Shown: one piece after another, positions 7,182-14,870 of the stretch
How positions within the stretch are numbered: position 1 is the first letter of the stretch
Layout: each line of letters begins with the position of its first letter
Assembly: GCF_014145675.1 (NCBI RefSeq)
Contig: NZ_JACGZW010000017.1
Span: forward strand, 122,097-186,096
From: Amycolatopsis dendrobii
GTDB lineage: Bacteria > Actinomycetota > Actinomycetes > Mycobacteriales > Pseudonocardiaceae
DNA: 64,000 bases
Reading direction: 5' to 3'
Made by a program: the position numbers and the translations under genes
Notes under the pieces: model-generated
The model's database searches: none
What the model saw: the letters and a program-made list of their open reading frames with translations, nothing else
Told to the model about the DNA's origin: nothing

Positions 7182-10058
7182 TTACTTCGACTTCGTCGCC
7201 GTGCTGCTCCGCTTCGCCGGCGCCTTCTTCGCAGTAGTCGACTTCGCCGCTGTCGACTTCGCCGTGGTCGACTTCGTCGCGGTGGACTTCGCCGGAGCCT
7301 TGCGCGTCGTCCGCTTCTTCGGAGCCGGACCCTTCGCGCGCTTCTCCGCCAGCAGTTCAGCCCCGCGCTCCGCGGTGAGTTCCTCGATGCTGTCGGACTT
7401 CCGCAGCGTCGCGTTGTACTCGCCGTCGGTCACGTACGGGCCGAAGCGACCGTCCTTGACCACCATCGGCTTGCCCGACACCGGGTCGTCGCCGAGTTCC
7501 TTGAGCGGCGGACGCGCAGTGGCCGACCGGCCGCGCTGCTTCGGCTCCGAATAGATCTTCAGCGCCTCTTCCAGCGTGATCGAGAACAGCTGGTCCTCGG
7601 TCTGGATCGACCGCGAGTCCGTGCCCTTCTTCAGGTACGGCCCGTAGCGCCCGTTCTGCGCGGTGATCTCGTCGCCCGACTCCGGATCCTTGCCCACGAC
7701 GCGCGGCAGCGAAAGCAGCTTCAGCGCGTCGTCGAGCGTGATCGTCTCGATCGACATCGACTTGAACAGCGAGCCCGTACGCGGCTTCGGCAGCTTCGCC
7801 TTCGCGGCCTTCTTCTGCGCCGCCGTGGCGTCCTCGGGCAGCTCCGGCTCAGGAAGCAGCTCCGTGACGTACGGGCCGAAGCGGCCTTCCTTCGCCACGA
7901 TCTCGTGCCCGCTGACCGGGTCGGTGCCCAGCACCCGGCCTTCCTGCGGCGTCGCGAAGAGCTTCTCCGCGATCTCCGCGGTCAGCTCGTCCGGCGGCAG
8001 GTCTTCGGGCAGGTTCGCGCGCTGCGACTCGCCGTTGACCTCGCGCTCCAGATACGGCCCGTACCGGCCGACGCGCACCACGACCTGGTGGCCTTCGGCG
8101 TCGCTGAACATCGGGATCGAGTTGATCTCGCGCGCATCGATGCCCTCGACGCTGCCGTCGACCAGCTTCTTCAGCCCGCCGAGCCGGCCGACCGAGCCCT
8201 CGACGCCGAAGTCCCCGCCGAAGTAGAACTTCGACAGCCATTCGACGCGGTGCTCGTCGCCGCTGGCGATGCGGTCCAGTTCGTCCTCGAGACCGGCGGT
8301 GAAGTTGTAGTCCACCAGCCGTTCGAAGTGCCGCTCCAGCAAGCCGATCACCGCGAACGCGACCCACGACGGAACCAGGGCCGAGCCCTTCTTCCAGACG
8401 TAGCCGCGGTCCTGGATGGTCTTGATGATCGACGCGTACGTCGACGGGCGGCCGATGCCCAGCTCTTCCAGCTTGCTGACGAGGCTCGGCTCGGAGTAGC
8501 GCGCGGGCGGCGACGTGGAGTGGCCGTCCGCGGACAGTTCGGGCGCGGTCAGGCCCTGGTCCTTGACCAGCACCGGAAGCCGGCTCTGCTTGTCGTCAGC
8601 CTCGCCGCCGGCCTCGCTGTCGACTGCCTCGACGTACGCCTTCAAGAAGCCGGCGAAGGTGATCGTGCGACCTGAAGCAGCGAAGGTGCACTCCTCGCCG
8701 GTCGCCGCGGTGCCCACGATGCGCACCGACATCGTGGTGCCCTTCGCGTCCGCCATCTGCGACGCGATGGTGCGCTGCCAGATCATCTCGTAAAGCCGGA
8801 ACTCGTCGGTGTCCAGCTCTTTCGCGACCTGGCCCGGCGTACGGAAGACCTCGCCCGACGGACGGATCGCCTCGTGCGCTTCCTGCGCGTTCTTCACCTT
8901 GCGCGTGTACTGGCGCGGCGACGGCGAGACGTACTCCTTGCCGTACAGCTGCGTTGCCTGGCTTCGCGCGGCCGTGATCGCCGACTCCGACAGCGTCGTG
9001 GAGTCGGTACGCATATAAGTGATGTAACCGTTCTCGTACAGCTTCTGCGCGACCCGCATCGTGCGCTCGGAGGTGAAGCGCAGCTTGCGGCCCGCCTCCT
9101 GCTGCAGCGTCGACGTCATGAACGGCGCGTACGGCTTCCGCGTGTACGGCTTCTCTTCGACGCTCGCGACCTTGAAGTCACGCTCGTTCAACGCCTGGGC
9201 CAGCGCCCGCGCGTCCGACTCGCCGAGCACGCGGATATCCGCGGCGTTGCCCTTCAGCTGACCGTTGGAGTCGAAGTCGCGACCCGTCGCGAGGCGGGAG
9301 CCGTCGACCGCGACAAGACGCGCGGGGAACGTACGCGGCGAAGCGTCCGCACCGGCGTCCATGGTCGCCGAGATGTCCCAGTACGACGCCGAGGTGAAGC
9401 GCATCCGCTCGCGCTCGCGCTCCACGACGATCCGCGTCGCCACGGACTGCACGCGGCCCGCCGAGAGCTTCGGCATGACCTTCTTCCACAGGACCGGCGA
9501 GACCTCGTAGCCGTAAAGCCGGTCGAGGATGCGGCGGGTTTCCTGCGCATCGACGAGGTCAGCGTCCAGCTCGCGGGTGGCCGCGGCGGCGGCCTGGATG
9601 GCCTGCTCGGTGACCTCGTGGAAGACCATCCGGCGCACCGGGACCTTGGGCTTCAAGGTCTCCAGCAGGTGCCAGGCGATGGCCTCGCCCTCGCGGTCGG
9701 GGTCCGTCGCGAGGTAGAGCTCGTCGACGTCCTTCAGCAGCCCCTTCAGCTCGGTGACCTTGGACTTCTTGTCCGGGGTGACGATGTAGAGCGGCTTGAA
9801 GTCGTTGTCGATGTCGACGCCGAGCCGGGCCCACGATTCGCCCTTGTACTGCGCGGGGACGTCAGCGGCGCCCCGGGGCAGGTCCCGGATGTGCCCGACG
9901 GAGGACTCGACGACGTAGTTGCCGCCGAGATAGGGGGCGATCTTGCGGGCCTTGGTTGGCGACTCGACGATCACCAGCCGGCGTCGATCGGCACCGTTGC
10001 CCCCGGTACCGCTCTTCTTGGTCCGTGTTCCTGCCACGCTGCCCTGCTCTCCACTCAT
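7182..10058 (-). CDS. topA: DNA topoisomerase I
   Basis: This is a type IA topoisomerase that relaxes negative supercoils. The 958-residue protein has a TOPRIM domain starting at about residue 27 (LVIVESPTKARKIAPYLG) and catalytic tyrosine in the segment GYITYMRTDSTTLS. The C-terminus has no zinc fingers. It carries four or more actinobacterial Topo_C repeats of the type GRFGPYV or GRYGPYL, and a tail of alternating Lys, Ala, Thr and Ser of about 50 residues that helps DNA binding and processivity in mycobacterial homologues. The start is ATG 10058. The upstream region holds an inverted repeat at 10237-10258. Position and content match Rv3646c. Confidence 0.98.
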   Translation of the reverse strand: MSGEQGSVAGTRTKKSGTGGNGADRRRLVIVESPTKARKIAPYLGGNYVVESSVGHIRDLPRGAADVPAQYKGESWARLGVDIDNDFKPLYIVTPDKKSKVTELKGLLKDVDELYLATDPDREGEAIAWHLLETLKPKVPVRRMVFHEVTEQAIQAAAAATRELDADLVDAQETRRILDRLYGYEVSPVLWKKVMPKLSAGRVQSVATRIVVERERERMRFTSASYWDISATMDAGADASPRTFPARLVAVDGSRLATGRDFDSNGQLKGNAADIRVLGESDARALAQALNERDFKVASVEEKPYTRKPYAPFMTSTLQQEAGRKLRFTSERTMRVAQKLYENGYITYMRTDSTTLSESAITAARSQATQLYGKEYVSPSPRQYTRKVKNAQEAHEAIRPSGEVFRTPGQVAKELDTDEFRLYEMIWQRTIASQMADAKGTTMSVRIVGTAATGEECTFAASGRTITFAGFLKAYVEAVDSEAGGEADDKQSRLPVLVKDQGLTAPELSADGHSTSPPARYSEPSLVSKLEELGIGRPSTYASIIKTIQDRGYVWKKGSALVPSWVAFAVIGLLERHFERLVDYNFTAGLEDELDRIASGDEHRVEWLSKFYFGGDFGVEGSVGRLGGLKKLVDGSVEGIDAREINSIPMFSDAEGHQVVVRVGRYGPYLEREVNGESQRANLPEDLPPDELTAEIAEKLFATPQEGRVLGTDPVSGHEIVAKEGRFGPYVTELLPEPELPEDATAAQKKAAKAKLPKPRTGSLFKSMSIETITLDDALKLLSLPRVVGKDPESGDEITAQNGRYGPYLKKGTDSRSIQTEDQLFSITLEEALKIYSEPKQRGRSATARPPLKELGDDPVSGKPMVVKDGRFGPYVTDGEYNATLRKSDSIEELTAERGAELLAEKRAKGPAPKKRTTRKAPAKSTATKSTTAKSTAAKSTTAKKAPAKRSSTATKSK

Positions 10059-10364
10059 CTCCGCGCCGCCGCAGCGGCGCTCTCACCCCTGCACCAGAGG
10101 GGTACTGCGCCCGCGTCTCGACCTGTCAGTGTGCACGTCCCCGGTGTCCGCGCAGCGCCGAGGTGCCCTGACGAGCCGCCGGGGCCTTGCCCGTCGGATC
10201 GCCGCTGACCTCGGCGATGTTTCTCCTCCACACCTAGCACGTGATGTCGGACACGTGCCGTGCAGGGTAACTGGTCATAGCACCGATACCCTCCGTTAGA
10301 CGGTGGCGGGTCCAAGTCTGGCGACGGTTCACTTATTCCTCCCCCCAGCCGAAAGGAACCCACC
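10059..10364. other. Divergent intergenic region topA / secreted protease
   Basis: This 306-base stretch has no credible gene. It must contain the leftward topA promoter and the rightward protease promoter. The visible structure is an inverted repeat GCACGTG-N8-CACGTGC (10237-10258). No clear sigma-70 box pair stands out. Confidence 0.6.
10237..10258. promoter_or_regulatory. Inverted repeat, possible operator
   Basis: GCACGTG (10237-10243) and CACGTGC (10252-10258) are exact inverted repeats separated by 8 bases. They lie between the divergent topA and protease genes. A dimeric regulator could bind here; the factor is unknown. Confidence 0.4.
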
Positions 10365-11180
10365 ATGATCCGCCGACTGGTTGGCGCCGCGATCGCCGTC
10401 GCGGCGACATTCGCGCTGGTCACCGCCCCTGAAGCAAGTGCGGCGACCACCACGTTCACCGGTGCCGTGGCGCTGTCCAACTGCTCCGGTTCGGTCGTGA
10501 AACCGGCCGCCACGCCGATGGACGCGCCCGCGATGGTCCTGTCGAACGGGCACTGTCTCGAGGAAGGAATGCCCGATCCGGGGCAGGTGATCGTCGGGCA
10601 GGCCTCGAACCGCTCGTTCGACCTGCTTTCGCCGGACGGGCAGAGCTCGGTGGGCACCGTGACCGCGACCAAGGTCGTCTACGCGACGATGACCGACACC
10701 GACATCTCGCTCTATCAGCTGAGCGACACCTACGCCGACATCCAGCAGAAGTACAACGTGCCGCCGCTCGAACTGGTCAACACCCATCCGCAGGCGGGCA
10801 CGCCGATCGACGTGGTGTCCGGGTACTGGAAGCAGATCTACTCCTGCTCGATCGACGGCTTCGTGCACGAACTGCACGAGAACAACTGGGTCTGGAAGGA
10901 CTCGATCCGCTACGTGCCGGGCTGCGCGACCATCGGCGGCACCTCCGGTTCCCCGGTCGTCGACCGCAACACCGGCAAGGTCATCGGCGTGAACAACACG
11001 TCGAACGACAACGGCGAGAGCTGCACGCTGAACAACCCGTGCGAGGTCGACGAAGCGGGCAACGTGACCGTGCGGCCGAACTACAAGTACGGCCAAGAGA
11101 CCTACGGAATCCCGGCCTGCCTGACCCCGGCCAACGAGATCGACCTCAACCAGCAGGGCTGCACCCTGCCGAAACCGTAG
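10365..11180 (+). CDS. Secreted trypsin-like serine protease
   Basis: This is an S1-type (chymotrypsin fold) peptidase, exported and probably released. The 271-residue precursor has a Sec signal peptide ending near Ala26 (APEASA). The catalytic triad can be read as His in SNGHCLEEG, Asp in DTDISLYQL and Ser in GGTSGSPVV. Paired cysteines (NCSGS, HCLE, SCSID, GCATI, SCTL, PCEV, ACL, GCT) suggest disulphides suited to the outside of the cell. ATG 10365 is preceded by GAAAGGAA. A strong terminator follows directly, so the gene is monocistronic. It is most similar in layout to streptomycete extracellular trypsin-like proteases; the substrate is unknown. Confidence 0.9.
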   Translation: MIRRLVGAAIAVAATFALVTAPEASAATTTFTGAVALSNCSGSVVKPAATPMDAPAMVLSNGHCLEEGMPDPGQVIVGQASNRSFDLLSPDGQSSVGTVTATKVVYATMTDTDISLYQLSDTYADIQQKYNVPPLELVNTHPQAGTPIDVVSGYWKQIYSCSIDGFVHELHENNWVWKDSIRYVPGCATIGGTSGSPVVDRNTGKVIGVNNTSNDNGESCTLNNPCEVDEAGNVTVRPNYKYGQETYGIPACLTPANEIDLNQQGCTLPKP

Positions 11181-11193
11181 AGCGCTTCACCGG

Positions 11194-11225
11194 GTCCCCC
11201 ATCGCTTGGCGATGGGGGACTTTTT
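11194..11225 (+). terminator. Rho-independent terminator of the protease gene
   Basis: GTCCCCCATCGC (11194-11205), a three-base loop and GCGATGGGGGAC (11209-11220) form a perfect 12-bp stem followed by TTTTT. This is a textbook intrinsic terminator, placed between convergent genes. Confidence 0.95.
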
Positions 11226-11233
11226 CTGCGCGA

Positions 11234-11953
11234 CTACCCCACAGCCTCCAGTAAATACTGTGCAGGACTCTCCGCCGGAACGCCTCGACGCGACTCTCCC
11301 GACGTCCGTTCACGGCGCTCCCCGGCTGGCGGCAGCTCCGGCCACGCCGCCTCCGCTCCAGCCGGAGGTTCGCCGATCAGCTCCAGCAGACCGGCCAGCT
11401 TCCGTCGCCCGCTGACGCGTACCGCAGGCTGCTCCGCCTTCGGCCCGAGCAACCGCGCGTGGACGCCCAGCGGCGCGAGCGCGCCCAGCAGCTCCTCGTG
11501 CATCCCCGGGGCCAGCGGATCGACGCCCAGCAGGTACCCGCCGGGTTCGGGACGACCTGCCGCGAGCGCCCACATCCGCAGCATCGCGCCGCTCAGCCGG
11601 AAGCCGCCGGGCACCGCCTTGCCAGAATCGTCCTCCGCCGGACCGGTGTGGCCCGGCCGGAGCCACTGTTCGGCGAGCCCGAGCAGATCGACCCGGAACG
11701 ACGTGCGCACCTGCGGACTGCCGCATTCGGCCACCGCGACCTGCGCGTCCGCGCCCCGGCTGCGGCATTCGCGCGCCAGCACCCGAGCCCGCCACGACTC
11801 CTCGACCAGCACCGACAGCCGTGCCGCGGTGCGGCCGAACCCGGTGATCTGCCCTTGGCAGCACAACAGCCCGGCCAGGTCGGGCAGGCCCGGGCCGGTC
11901 GCCTCCGCCGAGAACAGCGAGATCGTCCGATCCACGCCGCGATGATAGAACAC
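11234..11953 (-). CDS. WhiA/LAGLIDADG-like protein, lacking a recognisable HTH
   Basis: The protein has about 233-239 residues. Two regions resemble the halves of WhiA's homing-endonuclease-like domain: LPDLAGLLCCQGQITGFGRT with the following strand (residues about 23-80), and GGFRLSGAMLRMWALAAG to GRRKLAGLLELIG (residues about 117-200). In canonical WhiA (about 325 residues) a C-terminal sporulation-regulator helix-turn-helix follows. Here there is only a short Arg/Ser-rich tail. It could be a diverged paralogue that binds partners rather than DNA. GTG 11953 or GTG 11935 may be the start; neither has a Shine-Dalgarno, and TATCAT just upstream of 11935 would suit a leaderless transcript. The family call is by eye. 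Confidence 0.6.
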   Translation of the reverse strand: MFYHRGVDRTISLFSAEATGPGLPDLAGLLCCQGQITGFGRTAARLSVLVEESWRARVLARECRSRGADAQVAVAECGSPQVRTSFRVDLLGLAEQWLRPGHTGPAEDDSGKAVPGGFRLSGAMLRMWALAAGRPEPGGYLLGVDPLAPGMHEELLGALAPLGVHARLLGPKAEQPAVRVSGRRKLAGLLELIGEPPAGAEAAWPELPPAGERRERTSGESRRGVPAESPAQYLLEAVG

Positions 11954-11999
11954 AAGTTCGATTGAAGGCGAGCCTCACGCCGAGGCTTTCCCCGATCGG

Positions 12000-13289
12000 T
12001 CAGCAGGTGCTGGGTGCGGGGCTCTCGGCGAACCGACCGGCGAGCCAGTCCAGCGCCGCGGGCGTGGCGGCGAGGTAATTCGCGATGTGGCCGAGCGCGG
12101 TGCCGGGCAGGACCGCGGGAAGCTGGAGGTTGTCGACTCGCACGGTCGCGCCGCGCCGGCACCAGTCGGCGGCGGTGGCCCGGACGGCCGAGGCGGGAAC
12201 GATGTCGTCGTTGTCGCCGGTCGACATGAGCACCGGGGCGGACGGCGGGATGGCGCCGAGCCGGTGCGAGGCGAGGATGGCGCGGGTTTCGGGGTTCGCG
12301 TTGAGCATCGCGGTGATCGACTCGCCGTGTGCGGTGAAGTCGCCGGAGCGATGAAAGCCGTAATCGAGCGCGGTTTCCACGACGCATTGCCCGGCGACCC
12401 TCTGGAGCATGGCCTTTCCGGCCCGGTTGAGACCGGACTGGATGATCGGCGCGGCGTGCGGATAAGCGGCGACGAGCCCGTTGAGGTAGTAGCCCAGAAC
12501 ACCGGAAAGCAGCGTGCCGGAAAGCTTGTCGGAGAGCGCGGCGAGATCAGTGGGGGCAGCGCCCACATAGGAACCGCGGAGGTCCAGTTCCGGCGCGTAG
12601 GCACCGGCCGCCTCGGCCGCGCCGCCCGCGGCACCACCGCCCTGAGAGTATCCCCAGAACGCGACCGGACCCCCCGCTGGAGCCGGGGTGCCCGGCAGCC
12701 GCTGGGCGGCGCGGGCGGCGTCGATGACCGCGTGCCCCTCGGCGACGGGGTTGAGGTAGGTGTGCGTGCCGGGGGTGCCGAGCCCTTGGTAATCGGTCAC
12801 GACGACCGCGTAGCCGCGACTGAGCAAGCTGCTCATGGCGAGGACCTCGTAGCCGGCCATGAGGTCGAACGGCGGCCGGTAGTGCACCGCTGTGTTGAGC
12901 AGTTTCGACGGCGCGCACTGATCGCCCTGCCCGTGAGTGCCGATCGCGAGAGAGACCAGCGGACGCGGTCCAGAGCCGCGCCACGCCGCGGTTGGCGCGA
13001 GCATAGTGCCGGTGACCGCGATCGGCGCGCCGTGCACGTCGGTGCTGCGGTACATGAGCCTGGTCGCCTTCGCCGGCAGCGGCAGCCCCAGCGGCGAGGG
13101 TTCGGTGCGGATCAGGTCGCCGGGCTTCCCCGCGGGCAGCGAAGCCGGCGGAGTGTAGAAGTCCGGCGCGGACGTCGCCGCGCCGGCCGGGCCGGGCGCG
13201 CCGAGCAGCCCCGCGACCGCGGCCAGCGCGGTCGCGGCCGCCTCGAGACGGCGGCGCGCTCGGTATTGCCGACGGGATGCCTGCTTCAT
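12000..13289 (-). CDS. Secretory lipase (alpha/beta-hydrolase)
   Basis: The 429-residue exported hydrolase belongs to the secretory lipase (LIP) family, which cleaves acyl esters such as triacylglycerols outside the cell. An Arg-rich n-region and an Ala-rich helix end near residue 38 (GPAGAATS), giving a signal peptide. The nucleophile elbow is GYSQGG (residues about 216-221). The acid is in GDNDDIVP and the histidine in LGHIANY near the C-terminus. The protein ends Ser-Thr-Cys. ATG 13289 is preceded by AGGAAGGAA. It is divergent from the nucleotidyltransferase gene, and the shared region contains two direct repeats that could control it. Confidence 0.9.
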   Translation of the reverse strand: MKQASRRQYRARRRLEAAATALAAVAGLLGAPGPAGAATSAPDFYTPPASLPAGKPGDLIRTEPSPLGLPLPAKATRLMYRSTDVHGAPIAVTGTMLAPTAAWRGSGPRPLVSLAIGTHGQGDQCAPSKLLNTAVHYRPPFDLMAGYEVLAMSSLLSRGYAVVVTDYQGLGTPGTHTYLNPVAEGHAVIDAARAAQRLPGTPAPAGGPVAFWGYSQGGGAAGGAAEAAGAYAPELDLRGSYVGAAPTDLAALSDKLSGTLLSGVLGYYLNGLVAAYPHAAPIIQSGLNRAGKAMLQRVAGQCVVETALDYGFHRSGDFTAHGESITAMLNANPETRAILASHRLGAIPPSAPVLMSTGDNDDIVPASAVRATAADWCRRGATVRVDNLQLPAVLPGTALGHIANYLAATPAALDWLAGRFAESPAPSTC

Positions 13290-13317
13290 GGCAAGTTCCT
13301 TCCTGCACCACCGTTAC

Positions 13318-13350
13318 GGAACGACATGTCAGTTTCGGAACAATATGTCA
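13318..13350. promoter_or_regulatory. Direct repeat near the lipase promoter
   Basis: GGAACGACATGTCA (13318-13331) and GGAACAATATGTCA (13337-13350) match at 12 of 14 positions with 19-base periodicity, close to two helical turns. They lie just upstream of the lipase ribosome site. Binding of a regulator in tandem is inferred. Confidence 0.5.
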
Positions 13351-13374
13351 CCGTGAACCCGGAAACACCAGGAC

Positions 13375-13402
13375 GGTATATTAATACCGGTATAGCAATA
13401 CC
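13375..13402. promoter_or_regulatory. Two abutting GGTAT-N4-ATACC operators
   Basis: GGTATATTAATACC (13375-13388) and GGTATAGCAATACC (13389-13402) are two 14-bp dyads placed end to end. They end 6 bases before the GAGGAGG ribosome site of the nucleotidyltransferase gene. The half-sites are exact and the spacers differ, the signature of a dimeric repressor (GntR- or TetR-like). No regulator gene is adjacent. Confidence 0.7.
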
Positions 13403-13418
13403 AGCCTGAGGAGGAAGC

Positions 13419-14180
13419 TTGTTCGAGGCCGCCGAACGCGTCCGGGTGCGTGCCGAGCTGATCGCCGCGGCCCGCCGCGACGTGGACATCACAGGTGCCG
13501 CACTGGTCGGATCGGCCGCTCGCGGCAGCGAGGACCGCTGGTCGGACATCGATCTCGTCCTTCAGCTCGCGGAAGACGCGGACGAGCCCGCAGTCGTCGC
13601 ACGCTGGACTCGCTCGCTCGACGAGAAGTTCGGCGTGGCCGACACCCTCGACGTGACCTCGCGTGAGGGAGTTCGCTATCGGGTCTTCCTCCTCGACTCC
13701 TCGCTCCAGGTCGACTTGTCGTTCTGGCCCCACGATCTGTTCCGGGCCACCGAGGACGGCTTTCAGCTCGTTTTCGGCCAGGCCAACGAGCCGGCCAGCG
13801 CAGCGGCACCGGACAGCGAGCAGGTGATCGGCATGGCCTGGCTGTACGCGGTGCACGCCCGCTCGGCCATCGGCCGCGGCCGGACGTGGCAGGCCGTCCA
13901 GATGCTCGACGACCTTCGCGACCAGATCATCGCCCTGGAATGCCTGCGGCACGGCTTGAATCCTTGGCACGGGCGCGAAGTCGACCGCCTGCCCGCCCCG
14001 GTTCTGGCGACGCTGAGAGACGGCCGGGCGGCGTCGGTCAGCTTGACCGAGCTCGAACGGTCTCGGCAGGCACTGCTTCAGCACTACCTCGCCGCCGTCG
14101 CGCACCATGATGCGGAGCGCGCGGTCGCCCTTCGGCGGGCACTCGATCAGCGTGGCGCGGGCGGAACAACCAACTGCTGA
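13419..14180 (+). CDS. Nucleotidyltransferase-domain protein
   Basis: The 253-residue soluble protein has a pol-beta-type nucleotidyltransferase core: LVGSAARGSEDRWSDIDLVLQL (residues 29-50) gives the GS-x-G-x(n)-D-x-D catalytic signature. A third acidic residue is likely in LQVDLSF (about residue 90). The C-terminal helical half resembles the substrate-binding part of aminoglycoside adenylyltransferase-like proteins. The acceptor is unknown, and antibiotic modification is only one option. The start is TTG 13419, supported by GAGGAGGAAG six bases upstream. Twin GGTAT-N4-ATACC dyads sit immediately upstream, so expression is probably repressed. Its end overlaps the convergent lipoprotein gene by 34 bases. 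Confidence 0.85.
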   Translation: MFEAAERVRVRAELIAAARRDVDITGAALVGSAARGSEDRWSDIDLVLQLAEDADEPAVVARWTRSLDEKFGVADTLDVTSREGVRYRVFLLDSSLQVDLSFWPHDLFRATEDGFQLVFGQANEPASAAAPDSEQVIGMAWLYAVHARSAIGRGRTWQAVQMLDDLRDQIIALECLRHGLNPWHGREVDRLPAPVLATLRDGRAASVSLTELERSRQALLQHYLAAVAHHDAERAVALRRALDQRGAGGTTNC

Positions 14181-14734
14181 CAGCCCGCCGCCCTCTTGCC
14201 CGCCGCGGACAGGGCTGGCGTCGCGTCCAAGCCTTTGAGGACGTCGAGCCGGGAAATCTGGTCGATAGCCGATTTGGCGTCGTCCAGCGCCGCTTTCACC
14301 GCGTCGGGCGTGTCGGCCGCGTCGAGTTTGCCGCGCACCTCGTCAGCCTGGTGCCGCACCGACGCGAACTGGCCGAGCAAAGCCGTGCGCGCCGGTTCGC
14401 CGCCGGGCAGCGGAGCGGGGCCGACCCGGTGCAGTCCGGCCACGGTCTGGTCGATTCCGGTGGCGACCGACGCCAGCAGATCGCTCGACGTGCGAGTGGC
14501 CTGCGCTGACGAACTCGGATCGATCGAGGGCAGATTCGCCAGTGCGCGAACCAGATGCGTGACCGCGCCGCAGTACCCGTCGGCCCATTTCGCGGCCGGA
14601 TCGGATTGGCCCGCCGCTTCGGCGTGCCCGCCGGACACGACCTGCTCGGTCGGCGGCGGCGGTTGCCCGCAGCCCGTGAGCCCTATCCCGATTCCTGTTG
14701 CCAGCGCGGCTAAACCGGTCCACCGCGGCCGCAC
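14147..14734 (-). CDS. Lipoprotein, unknown function
   Basis: The 195-residue precursor has a signal peptide ending in a lipobox (GLTGC, Cys at about residue 20), so the mature form should be lipid-anchored outside the membrane. The mature part is helical, begins with PPPPTEQV, and has alternating Ala/Leu heptads with two further cysteines (GYCGAV and GCQQL) that may pair. GTG 14734 is preferred because AGGAG lies about 7 bases upstream; GTG codons at 14740 and 14743 overlap the ribosome site. The 3' end overlaps the convergent nucleotidyltransferase gene. No named family was recognised. Confidence 0.75.
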   Translation of the reverse strand: MRPRWTGLAALATGIGIGLTGCGQPPPPTEQVVSGGHAEAAGQSDPAAKWADGYCGAVTHLVRALANLPSIDPSSSAQATRTSSDLLASVATGIDQTVAGLHRVGPAPLPGGEPARTALLGQFASVRHQADEVRGKLDAADTPDAVKAALDDAKSAIDQISRLDVLKGLDATPALSAAGKRAAGCQQLVVPPAPR

Positions 14735-14824
14735 CCGCACCACTCCTGTCCGTCGAGATCCGTGTCCTCCGCACGGTACCGACCCGCCAGTAGTCCGCAA
14801 CTCGCCCCGGGGAGCGGACGCGAA

Positions 14825-14856
14825 CGGGCCCGGCACGCCAAGGCGTACCGGGCCCG
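14825..14856 (-). terminator. hppA terminator
   Basis: CGGGCCCGG (14825-14833) and CCGGGCCCG (14848-14856) form a 9-bp GC stem just downstream of the hppA stop codon, with an inner short GCC/GGC pairing. It separates hppA from the lipoprotein gene on the same strand. Confidence 0.75.
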
Positions 14857-14870
14857 AATGGAGCAACGCG

